A stretch of DNA of 64,000 nt, taken from the NCBI GenBank assembly GCA_017626355.1, contig JAGAIY010000016.1, positions 84,202 through 148,201 of the forward strand. Reading direction: 5' to 3'. Position numbers and translations under genes: made by a program. The DNA is from Bacteroidales bacterium (lineage in GTDB: Bacteria > Bacteroidota > Bacteroidia > Bacteroidales > UBA932). The notes under the pieces are model-generated. The model had not been told where the DNA came from. It worked only from the letters and a program-made list of their open reading frames with translations, and did no database searches. Positions 17,145 to 24,142 of the stretch are shown piece after piece. Within the stretch, counting starts at the first letter, position 1; each line of letters starts with the position of its first letter.

Positions 17145-18056
17145 TCAGATTGTCAGGGCATCGACTTCGTCGCAGTTGCTTCTGGCGTCTTCTGACTTGA
17201 GCGGTATGGCTCTGAGCGTCACAATGGCGCCCCATGTGAAGGCTGCACAGGCTGCGAATATGCATATATAAACCCATGGGCGCATCACATCCATGAAGCT
17301 GTCAGCTTCTGCAAATGCAGGTATCTTGCTGAATATCACGGCAAAAGTATTGTTCACGCAATGCATGAGCATGGTAAGTTTAAGCGAACCGGTCTTATAG
17401 TAGACATAGCCGAAAAGAAGTCCGAGGATGAAGGCCGGAACCGCCTGCCATGGATTCATATGGAGGACGGCGAAGAATATGGCCGAAACAATAATGGCTG
17501 CAGCAGGACTTTTTTTCTGGAGAAGTCCCCTGAGAACGAGGCCCCTGCAGAGCCACTCTTCGAAAAGAGGGGCAAATACCGACACTGATATGAGGGTGAG
17601 CCATATCGGAGCATCCATAATGGAATCCATTGCATCTTCGAACCATTGAGGTGCTTCAGGCATGACCTTGGTAAGCGAGTCGGTCATGAAAGCCATGGCG
17701 ATCGTGGCAACAGATACCATGAGTCCGGTCTTCAGACCGCCGAGCCTGCCGAAATTGCTGCTGTCCAGAGCATAGCCCTTGTCAAAGTATTCGTTCCTGC
17801 GGCTCTGGGCAGATGCGTACAGAAGCGGCGGAATGAACATTACAGGATATGAGATCACGGTGCCGTACAGGGCGGCAAAGTCAGCTGAAACAAAACCGAG
17901 TGCAAGAACGATGATGTTTCCAAGCAGAGCTCCCAGCAGGAAAAGCACAAAAAGAAGGAACATGCCTCCTACATCAGGAAGGTAGTGTGCATAATTAGAG
18001 AAGAGGTCGTATGAACCTCTTCCCTTGTGTCTTTTGAAAAATGTGTTGCTTGCCAT
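17145..18056 (-). CDS. CPBP family intramembrane metalloprotease
   Basis: The 303-residue protein has about eight membrane segments and the three CPBP (Abi/CaaX-like) motifs: FEEWLCRG (EE-x3-R, about 166-173), FAVLHMNPWQ and MHCVNNTF. These residues form the glutamate-histidine intramembrane protease site. Substrates are unknown; some family members mediate bacteriocin immunity. A cytosolic C-terminal tail ends in charged residues. It follows the nucleotidyltransferase gene by 20 nt and is probably cotranscribed. Confidence 0.88.
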   Translation of the reverse strand: MASNTFFKRHKGRGSYDLFSNYAHYLPDVGGMFLLFVLFLLGALLGNIIVLALGFVSADFAALYGTVISYPVMFIPPLLYASAQSRRNEYFDKGYALDSSNFGRLGGLKTGLMVSVATIAMAFMTDSLTKVMPEAPQWFEDAMDSIMDAPIWLTLISVSVFAPLFEEWLCRGLVLRGLLQKKSPAAAIIVSAIFFAVLHMNPWQAVPAFILGLLFGYVYYKTGSLKLTMLMHCVNNTFAVIFSKIPAFAEADSFMDVMRPWVYICIFAACAAFTWGAIVTLRAIPLKSEDARSNCDEVDALTI

Positions 18057-18076
18057 TTCCTGTGAAATGAAAGTCT

Positions 18077-19012
18077 CTACTTCTTATAAAGAGGTGTCGG
18101 ATATACGCCCTTGTCGGCGAATTCCTGGAATTTTGCGACAACTCCCGGACGATCCTCCTTGAATGTTACGCCGAACCAGCGTGAAGGTGTTGAAAGAAGT
18201 TCGCACTTTCCGATGCCCTCCTTGATGATGCAGTCGATGGCGTAAGGAATGTAGAATTCTGCCTTGAGCTCGTTAACATTCTTTTCAAGGAAGCTGGTGA
18301 AAATCTCTTCGCTCTTGTCGAAGTAGTCAGGGGTGAAGCCCCACATGTTCATTGAGCAGAGAGCCTTTGGAGCGAGCTCCACTGTTTCTCCGGTCACATT
18401 GTTCTCTCCGTAGATCTTTCCGTCTTCGTTCATGGCGATCTTGTGATGTTCCACCACGTCGGTGAGGAAGCCTGTCTCATCTGCAGTTCCGATACCTCTT
18501 GACACTCCGCCTGACTCCGAAAGTGTGTTGTCGAGCTCGAAGCCTACGAGGGCATATTCTCCAGTCTTGCCTTCATGCGCTCTCAGCCAGTCACCAAGAA
18601 TCTTGAATGACTCCTTGCCGTAATAGTCATCACCGTTGATTACTGCAAACGGTTCTTTGACAACACCCTTGCCCATCAGAACCGCGTGAGCTGTTCCCCA
18701 TGGCTTCTCGCGCTCAGGGTTTAGGGTGAACTGAGACGGAATCTTGTTGAGCTCCTGGGTCACGAACTGGAATTCGAGAGGTTCTCCGTCAACGCATTTC
18801 ACATTGCTGTACTTTTCTTTCACAACCTGCTCCATCTGCTCTCTGAAGTACTCTCTTACGATGTATACGACCTTGCCGAATCCGGCTTCTACTGCGTCAT
18901 AGATGGAATAGTCGATGATGGTTTCTCCGTTAGGGCCGAGGCCGTCCATCTGTTTGAGTCCGCCGTAACGGCTTCCCATTCCGGCTGCAAGTACAAGAAG
19001 TGTTGGTTTCAT
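18077..19012 (-). CDS. Nucleotidyltransferase family protein (NTP transferase)
   Basis: The 311-residue protein begins LVLAAGMGSRYGGLKQMD, a variant of the nucleotidyltransferase loop in which KQ follows the glycine-rich turn, and has VINGDDYYGKESF (about 123-135) as the metal-binding segment. It differs clearly from the MurU-like enzyme at 15.9 kb. The substrate cannot be assigned; a hexose-1-phosphate is the default. It shares an overlapping divergent promoter with divIC and is followed by the CPBP gene. Confidence 0.8.
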   Translation of the reverse strand: MKPTLLVLAAGMGSRYGGLKQMDGLGPNGETIIDYSIYDAVEAGFGKVVYIVREYFREQMEQVVKEKYSNVKCVDGEPLEFQFVTQELNKIPSQFTLNPEREKPWGTAHAVLMGKGVVKEPFAVINGDDYYGKESFKILGDWLRAHEGKTGEYALVGFELDNTLSESGGVSRGIGTADETGFLTDVVEHHKIAMNEDGKIYGENNVTGETVELAPKALCSMNMWGFTPDYFDKSEEIFTSFLEKNVNELKAEFYIPYAIDCIIKEGIGKCELLSTPSRWFGVTFKEDRPGVVAKFQEFADKGVYPTPLYKK

Positions 19013-19063
19013 TGTTTATCAAGTTTTAAATGTTAATAATCTGCAAACTTTTCAAAAATCTTC

Positions 19064-19081
19064 CAAAAATAACTATTTTTG
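19064..19081. promoter_or_regulatory. Back-to-back -7 boxes for the nucleotidyltransferase and divIC genes
   Basis: CAAAAATA, then two bases, then TATTTTTG form an 18-bp near-perfect palindrome. Each half is an exact TAnnTTTG box, one per strand. The divergent promoters therefore overlap completely. Confidence 0.6.
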
Positions 19082-19111
19082 TCGAACTAATGAACTAAAA
19101 ACTATTCTATT

Positions 19112-19417
19112 TTGGGAAAGATACGAGACCTTTTCAAAGGTGAACATGGAACATTCTTCAAATTTGTGGCATTCAATGTCACTCTTTTCATCGTGCTCTG
19201 GTTTGTCGGCCCGGGCAATACCGTGATACACTGGGCCCGTTCCAGGTCGGAACTGAGGCATCAGAAGAAGCAGATGGAACTGTATCAGAGCGAGATCGAG
19301 CAGATGCGCCGTCAGGTGAAGATGCTTGAAAGCAACCGCGATTCATTAGAAAAATTCGCCAGAGAGCAGTTCTATTTCTCTGCCCCTGGCGAAGATGTGT
19401 ATGTCGTTGAGGATTAG
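19112..19417 (+). CDS. divIC: Septum formation initiator, FtsB/DivIC family
   Basis: A 101-residue bitopic protein: a short basic cytoplasmic tail, one membrane segment (about 15-35), then a coiled coil (about 44-80, rich in E/Q/R/L) and a small C-terminal part with ESNRDSLEKFAREQFYF. The 'KFAREQ' region is typical of FtsB/DivIC, which bridges FtsL and FtsQ in the divisome. No in-frame ATG or GTG exists in the N-terminal region, so TTG at 19112 is the start; a -7 box 30 nt upstream agrees. It converges on purB with interlocked stop codons. Confidence 0.85.
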   Translation: MGKIRDLFKGEHGTFFKFVAFNVTLFIVLWFVGPGNTVIHWARSRSELRHQKKQMELYQSEIEQMRRQVKMLESNRDSLEKFAREQFYFSAPGEDVYVVED

Positions 19418-20763
19418 AATCCTGTATATGTCATAGGAGTGATTACCCTGAGTTCTTCCTTTACGGATTCAGGGACATCAAGAGTCTCGATGAAGTCTGC
19501 GATGACTTCATGATTGATACCCGCACCTGTACGTGTAAGCGCCTTGAGCGTTTCGTAAGGGTTCGGGTAGTTTTCTCTGCGGAGGATGGTCTGGATGGCT
19601 TCCGCGACCACAGCCCAGTTCCTGTCGAGGTCTGCCCTGATGGCTTCCTCGTTGAGGATAAGCTTTCCGAGTCCTTTCTTGAGTGAGTTGAGGGATATCA
19701 TGGAGTGTGCAAGAGGCATTCCGATGTTCCTCAGGACAGTCGAATCGGTGAGGTCACGCTGGAGCCTTGAGATCGGAAGCTTCATCGAGAGATGGGTGTA
19801 AAGGGCGTTTGCCACGCCGAAGTTACCCTCGGCATTCTCAAAGTCGATAGGGTTTACCTTGTGAGGCATGGCTGACGATCCTACCTCTCCTGCCTTTACC
19901 TTCTGACGGAAATACTCCATTGAAATGTATGTCCAGATGTCTCTTGCGAAGTCGATGAGTATCGTGTTCATCCTGCGCAGGCAGTCAAAGAGCGAAGCGA
20001 GGTTGTCGTAATGTTCGATCTGGGTTGTAGGGAACGATCTCTTCAGTCCGAGTGAAGATACGAACGAATTGCCGAATGCAATCCAGTCTGTCTGCGGATA
20101 TGCGACCTTGTGGGCGTTCATGTTTCCGGTCGCTCCTCCGAACTTCGCCGGATATGTGAGCTGCTCGAACTGGCGGATCTGCTCTTCAAGACGCACTGCG
20201 AAGACATTGAACTCCTTGCCCACACGTGTAGGGGATGCCGGCTGGCCATGGGTCTTTGCAAGCATAGGGATGTCCTTCCACTGCTCCGCCATGTCCTTGA
20301 TAAGTCCGAGGACCTCCTTGAGAAGCGGCATGTAGCTGTCCTCGATGGCTTCCTTGAACGAAAGCGGAACCGATGTGTTGTTGATGTCCTGTGAAGTGAG
20401 GCCGAAGTGCACGAACTCTCCCCATTTCATGATGTCCATCTCCTTGAAACGGTCCTTGATGAAATACTCGACAGCCTTTACATCATGGTTGGTAACTTTC
20501 TCTATCTCCTTTACCTTAGCGGCGTCCTCAGGAGTCATGTTCCTGTATATGTCTCTGAGCGCCTCGAACTTTGTCTTGTCGAAGTCTGCAAGCTGCGGAA
20601 GCGGAATCTCGCAGAGGGCGATGAAATATTCGATCTCTACCCTTACGCGGTATCTGATAAGCGCGTACTCGCTGAAATATTCTCTAAGTGGTTCTGTCTG
20701 ACGGGAATATCTACCGTCGATAGGCGAAACTGCCAGAAGTGAAAGGTTGCTCATTTCGTTCAT
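19414..20763 (-). CDS. purB: Adenylosuccinate lyase
   Basis: PurB cleaves SAICAR and adenylosuccinate in purine synthesis. The 449-residue protein has the fumarase/aspartase signature GSSAMPHKVNPIDFEN, the TSQDINNTS segment and KTHGQPASPTRVGKE with the catalytic His. The PIDGRYS N-terminus identifies the longer PurB subtype seen in E. coli. Start: ATG at 20763 or 20754; the promoter box gives an ~11-nt leader to the first. Its stop interlocks with divIC. Confidence 0.96.
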   Translation of the reverse strand: MNEMSNLSLLAVSPIDGRYSRQTEPLREYFSEYALIRYRVRVEIEYFIALCEIPLPQLADFDKTKFEALRDIYRNMTPEDAAKVKEIEKVTNHDVKAVEYFIKDRFKEMDIMKWGEFVHFGLTSQDINNTSVPLSFKEAIEDSYMPLLKEVLGLIKDMAEQWKDIPMLAKTHGQPASPTRVGKEFNVFAVRLEEQIRQFEQLTYPAKFGGATGNMNAHKVAYPQTDWIAFGNSFVSSLGLKRSFPTTQIEHYDNLASLFDCLRRMNTILIDFARDIWTYISMEYFRQKVKAGEVGSSAMPHKVNPIDFENAEGNFGVANALYTHLSMKLPISRLQRDLTDSTVLRNIGMPLAHSMISLNSLKKGLGKLILNEEAIRADLDRNWAVVAEAIQTILRRENYPNPYETLKALTRTGAGINHEVIADFIETLDVPESVKEELRVITPMTYTGF

Positions 20764-20779
20764 TTTTTAATTTGCGACG

Positions 20780-20787
20780 CAAATATA
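20780..20787 (-). promoter_or_regulatory. -7 promoter box of purB
   Basis: The minus strand reads TATATTTG, a perfect consensus match, 16 nt before the purB ATG. The typA box lies only 23 bp away on the other strand. Confidence 0.58.
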
Positions 20788-20810
20788 GTAAATAATGTCG
20801 AACTATTTTT

Positions 20811-20818
20811 TAATTTTG
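20811..20818 (+). promoter_or_regulatory. -7 promoter box of typA
   Basis: TAATTTTG fits TAnnTTTG and is followed by CAG, the common context here. The predicted leader to the typA ATG is about 45 nt. Confidence 0.58.
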
Positions 20819-20868
20819 CAGTCCTTTTTGGGAAAGCCCTGCGGGCTCAAAGATTAATTATCAACGGT

Positions 20869-22674
20869 ATGGATATCAGAAACATCGCGATCATCGCCCA
20901 CGTCGACCATGGCAAGACAACCCTTGTGGACAGGATGATCTATCAGGCGCGTCAGGCGCGCGAGCAGGAGAAGCTGGGAGAGCTTATCCTTGACAACAAT
21001 GACCTCGAAAGGGAACGAGGCATCACAATTCTTGCAAAGAATGTATCTGTAATATATAAGGGAGTCAAGATCAACATCATCGATACCCCGGGCCACAGCG
21101 ACTTCGGTGGCGAGGTGGAGCGCGTCCTCAATATGGCGGACGGAGTGCTTCTGCTTGTGGATGCCTTTGAGGGCTGTATGCCTCAGACGAGATTCGTGCT
21201 CCAGAAGGCGATAGAGATGGGAAAGAAGCCGGTCGTGGTGGTCAACAAGGTTGACAAGCTCAACTGCCGCCCGGATGAGGTCCAGGAGGAAGTGTTCGAC
21301 CTTATGTTCTCCCTCGGAGCTACAGAGGACCAGCTTGATTTCCGTACTGTCTACGGCAGTGCCAAGCAGGGCTGGATGTCTCATGACTGGAAGGTGCAGA
21401 CCAATGACATAACTCCGCTTCTTGACACTATTCTGGAAGTGGTGCCTGCTCCTGAAGTTGTGGAAGGCACGCCTCAGATGCTCATTTCTTCTCTTGAGTA
21501 CTCACCTTATGTAGGCCGTATTGCGGTCGGAAGGGTGACCCGCGGTGAACTCAAGACAGGTATGAACATAACTCTCTGCAAGAGGTATGACATAATGCAG
21601 AAGCAGAAGATCAAGGAACTGATGGTCTTCGACGGTCTCGGCAAGGCTAAGACAGAGGAGGTCCAGTGCGGTGACATCTGTGCCGTAGTCGGAATAGAAG
21701 GCTTCGAGATCGGAGATACAATTGCCGATTTCGAGAATCCTGAGGCTCTTCCACCTATCAGCGTCGATGAACCTACCATGAGCATGCTCTTCTGCATCAA
21801 CAACTCTCCGTTCTTCGGCCGTGAGGGCAAGTTCGTGACTTCTCGTCATCTCAAGGAGCGTCTGGAGAAGGAGCTTGAGAAGAATCTGGCTCTGCGCGTG
21901 AAGCCGGGCCCGAATGCCGACTCGTTCATCGTGTACGGACGAGGCGTCCTTCATCTTTCCGTTCTCATCGAGACCATGCGTCGCGAGGGCTTCGAACTTC
22001 AGGTAGGTCAGCCTAAGGTGCTCGACAAGACTATCAACGGTCAGCGCTGCGAGCCTATAGAAAACCTTACCATCGATCTTCCGGAAGAGTTCGTGGGAAG
22101 GGCCATAGAGATGGTCACACGCAGGAAGGGTGCGCTTATCCAGATGGAAGGCAGGGGAGACAGGACCCATCTCGAATTCGACATTCCTGCAAGGGGACTC
22201 ATGGGACTCAGAAGCAATCTTCTTACCGCGACCCAGGGTGAGGCTGTCGTAGCTCACCGTTTCAAGGATTACGAGCCTTACAAGGGTGACATAGAGCGTC
22301 GTACCAACGGTTCTCTCGTATCCCTCGAGACAGGTCTCTCGGTGGCTTATTCGATGGACAAGCTTCAGGACAGAGGCCGTTTCTTCATCGAGCCGGGTGT
22401 GGATATATACGAGGGTCAGGTTGTGGGTGAGCATACCCGTGAGCGTGACCTCAATATCAATATCTGCAAGACGAAGAAGCTTACGAACATGCGTGCATCC
22501 GGAAGTGATGATAAAGTGATGCTTCCGCCACCGGTCGTATTCTCTCTTGAGGAGGCACTTGAGTATATTCAGGAAGATGAGCTTGTTGAGGTTACTCCTA
22601 AGTCTATGAGACTCAGGAAGATAATCCTTAATGAGATAGAGCGTAAGAGAAAAAGTTCTGATTTCGATTGTTAA
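20869..22674 (+). CDS. typA: Ribosome-associated GTPase TypA/BipA
   Basis: A translational GTPase that binds the 70S ribosome and assists 50S assembly and stress adaptation. The 601-residue protein has G1 [10 protein letters not shown], the switch I segment ERERGITI, G3 [13 protein letters not shown]4 VVNKVDKLN, then EF-G-like domains and the BipA-specific C-terminus. Length is exactly typical. A long antisense open frame over 21.5-22.4 kb is a coding shadow. Confidence 0.97.
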   Translation: MDIRNIAIIAHVDHGKTTLVDRMIYQARQAREQEKLGELILDNNDLERERGITILAKNVSVIYKGVKINIIDTPGHSDFGGEVERVLNMADGVLLLVDAFEGCMPQTRFVLQKAIEMGKKPVVVVNKVDKLNCRPDEVQEEVFDLMFSLGATEDQLDFRTVYGSAKQGWMSHDWKVQTNDITPLLDTILEVVPAPEVVEGTPQMLISSLEYSPYVGRIAVGRVTRGELKTGMNITLCKRYDIMQKQKIKELMVFDGLGKAKTEEVQCGDICAVVGIEGFEIGDTIADFENPEALPPISVDEPTMSMLFCINNSPFFGREGKFVTSRHLKERLEKELEKNLALRVKPGPNADSFIVYGRGVLHLSVLIETMRREGFELQVGQPKVLDKTINGQRCEPIENLTIDLPEEFVGRAIEMVTRRKGALIQMEGRGDRTHLEFDIPARGLMGLRSNLLTATQGEAVVAHRFKDYEPYKGDIERRTNGSLVSLETGLSVAYSMDKLQDRGRFFIEPGVDIYEGQVVGEHTRERDLNINICKTKKLTNMRASGSDDKVMLPPPVVFSLEEALEYIQEDELVEVTPKSMRLRKIILNEIERKRKSSDFDC

Positions 22675-22698
22675 TCAGAAAAGTTTTTGTTACCTTTG
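22668..22698 (+). promoter_or_regulatory. Promoter of the DUF177-rpmF-tRNA-Arg operon
   Basis: TTG (22668-22670), a 20-nt spacer, then TACCTTTG (22691-22698) form a good -33/-7 pair. It lies at the typA 3' end and gives an ~11-nt leader to the ATG at 22714. Confidence 0.68.
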
Positions 22699-22713
22699 CA
22701 GGCTCAAATCAGT

Positions 22714-23238
22714 ATGGGTGAGAATTTTATCATACCTTTAGATGGGTTGGCGGCAGGTCGGAAGGAGTTTTTCTGGCAGGCCGGAAAGGAGTTCTTCGAA
22801 AGTTTTGACAATTCGGAAATCCTTGATGCAGAGCTGGTTGTGCGTGCATCTGCAGAAAAGTCCGGTCGTTATGTCGGAGTGGATTGCAGCGTGGAAGGCT
22901 CGGTTACTGTCGAGTGCGACAGGTGCCTGGACGATCTTCCGATGCCGGTTGATGTGGAGATTCTTCTCAGCGTCAAGTTCGGTGAGGTAGAGTCTTCGGA
23001 TGAGCATCAGGAAGGGGAGCGTGAGGTCATATTTGTCCCGGAGGACAATGCGGATCTTGACATGAGCCAGATAATATATGATTATGTATGTCTGTCTCTT
23101 CCCATGCAGCGCTGTCACGAAGACGGAGAATGCAATCCGGAGGTCATGAAGCGTCTTGTAGCGGAGCCTTCGGAGAGGACGGATGAAGTTGCGTCAAATC
23201 CTTTTGCAGCCTTGAAGGAACTGATGGGGAACAGTTGA
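22714..23238 (+). CDS. DUF177 (YceD-like) protein
   Basis: A 174-residue YceD/DUF177 protein. The core shows VECDRCLDDLPMPVD (a CxxC pair near residue 70) and the later SLPMQRCHEDGEC pair, as usual in the family. YceD proteins sit immediately before rpmF in many bacteria and are implicated in 23S rRNA and L32 biogenesis. A TTG nine codons upstream (22687) gives a longer frame, but it lies upstream of the -7 box, so the ATG at 22714 (MGENFIIPL) is the credible start. Confidence 0.85.
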   Translation: MGENFIIPLDGLAAGRKEFFWQAGKEFFESFDNSEILDAELVVRASAEKSGRYVGVDCSVEGSVTVECDRCLDDLPMPVDVEILLSVKFGEVESSDEHQEGEREVIFVPEDNADLDMSQIIYDYVCLSLPMQRCHEDGECNPEVMKRLVAEPSERTDEVASNPFAALKELMGNS

Positions 23239-23265
23239 AAACAAATAAATTAAAAATATAGAACA

Positions 23266-23448
23266 ATGGCACATCCAAAACACAAAGTCTCTAAGCAGAG
23301 ACGTGACAAAAGAAGAACACATGACGTGGCTGTAGTTCCTACACTCGCAACATGTTCAAACTGCGGTGCTACTATCATGTACCACAGAGTATGTCCTGAG
23401 TGCGGCTATTACAGAGGCCGTCAGATCATTGAGAAGAAGGCTGAGTAG
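23266..23448 (+). CDS. rpmF: 50S ribosomal protein L32
   Basis: A 60-residue basic protein starting MAHPKHKVSKQRRDKRRT, with the zinc ribbon CSNC...CPEC. L32 has the expected length. It follows the DUF177 gene by 27 nt and precedes tRNA-Arg by 15 nt, all before one terminator. Confidence 0.98.
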   Translation: MAHPKHKVSKQRRDKRRTHDVAVVPTLATCSNCGATIMYHRVCPECGYYRGRQIIEKKAE

Positions 23449-23463
23449 TCTTGATTCTCAAAT

Positions 23464-23535
23464 GGCCCTGTAGTTCAACGGATAGAATGGAAGTTTCCTA
23501 AACTTTAGATAGCAGTTCGATTCTGCTCGGGGCTA
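23464..23535 (+). tRNA. tRNA-Arg (anticodon CCT)
   Basis: Folds completely: acceptor GGCCCTG with CGGGGCT (a G-U first pair), D arm GTTC/GAAT, anticodon stem GAAGT/ACTTT with loop TTCCTAA, T arm AGCAG TTCGATT CTGCT, discriminator A. The anticodon CCT reads AGG. No CCA is encoded. It is probably released from the rpmF transcript. Confidence 0.95.
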
Positions 23536-23536
23536 C

Positions 23537-23572
23537 AAAAAAGGGAGATGCGACGACGCATCTCCCTTTTTT
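23537..23572 (+). terminator. Terminator after rpmF-tRNA-Arg
   Basis: A perfect stem of AAAAAAGGGAGATGCG with CGCATCTCCCTTTTTT around the loop ACGA, starting right after the tRNA. Confidence 0.95.
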
Positions 23573-23625
23573 GTATGCTCCCGCCTCCCTGCATCTTAAC
23601 CCTCTGTCTGTCAGCGCCTTCTGTC

Positions 23626-23653
23626 TTCTCGGGTGTTCCTTGGGATGCACCCG
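23626..23653. repeat. REP-like hairpin repeat, copy 1
   Basis: TTCTCGGGTGTTCCTT then GGGATGCACCCG, a hairpin with CGGGTG/CACCCG ends. It matches the sequence at 39261-39288 except for two single-base indels. The surrounding 23573-23718 has no gene. AACCCTCTGT at 23598-23607 reappears inverted beside copy 2. Confidence 0.55.
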
Positions 23654-23695
23654 AAAAAGCTTAAGAGGCTGTGCTTCAGTACTTTGGTGTGTCTG

Positions 23696-23726
23696 TTGTT
23701 TATGTGCGTTATTATTTCTATATTTG
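23696..23726 (+). promoter_or_regulatory. Promoter of the ridA operon
   Basis: TTG (23696-23698), a 20-nt spacer, then TATATTTG (23719-23726). The leader to the ridA ATG is about 38 nt. It seems to drive eight genes to 32744. Confidence 0.65.
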
Positions 23727-23767
23727 CATGTTAACATTGATTGAAAACCGTTTAAACATTTAAGATT

Positions 23768-24142
23768 ATGAAAAAGGTGATTGCAACAGAGAATGCTCCT
23801 AAGGCTGTAGGCCCATATTCACAGGCTATCGAGGTGAACGGAACACTTTATATTTCAGGTCAGATTCCGGTGAATCCGGCGGATGGCAAGGTTCAGGAGG
23901 ATATCGTTGCAGCTGCGCATCAGTCTCTTAAGAACATCGGTGCTATACTCAATGAGGCTGGCATGACCTATGACAATGTGGTGAAGACAACTGTTCTTCT
24001 TGCAGATATAGCTGATTTCAAGGCAGTCAACGAGGTGTATGCTGAATATTTCACAGGAGACAAGCCTGCAAGGGCATGCTATCAGGCAGCAGCTCTTCCT
24101 CTCGGAGTGAAGGTCGAGATTGAGGCTATTGCTGTAAAATAA
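23768..24142 (+). CDS. ridA: RidA family enamine/imine deaminase
   Basis: A 124-residue YjgF/YER057c/UK114 protein with the N-terminal KAVGPYSQAIEVNG, YISGQIPVNPADG and the C-terminal GDKPARACYQAAALPLGVKVEIEAIA, including the substrate-carboxylate Arg. RidA hydrolyses reactive enamines and imines made by PLP enzymes, protecting other PLP enzymes. First gene of a long operon; its stop overlaps the next start by one base. Confidence 0.96.
   Translation: MKKVIATENAPKAVGPYSQAIEVNGTLYISGQIPVNPADGKVQEDIVAAAHQSLKNIGAILNEAGMTYDNVVKTTVLLADIADFKAVNEVYAEYFTGDKPARACYQAAALPLGVKVEIEAIAVK

Noticed and set aside
19090-19098. Two-codon minimal open frame ATG-AAC-TAA before divIC
   Set aside because: Could be a start-stop regulatory element, but such triplets are expected by chance in AT-rich leaders and nothing else supports it.
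21502-22434. 310-codon open frame antisense to typA
   Set aside because: It lies fully inside typA, whose translation is conserved end to end, and has no recognisable domain. Long antisense frames are expected from this codon use.
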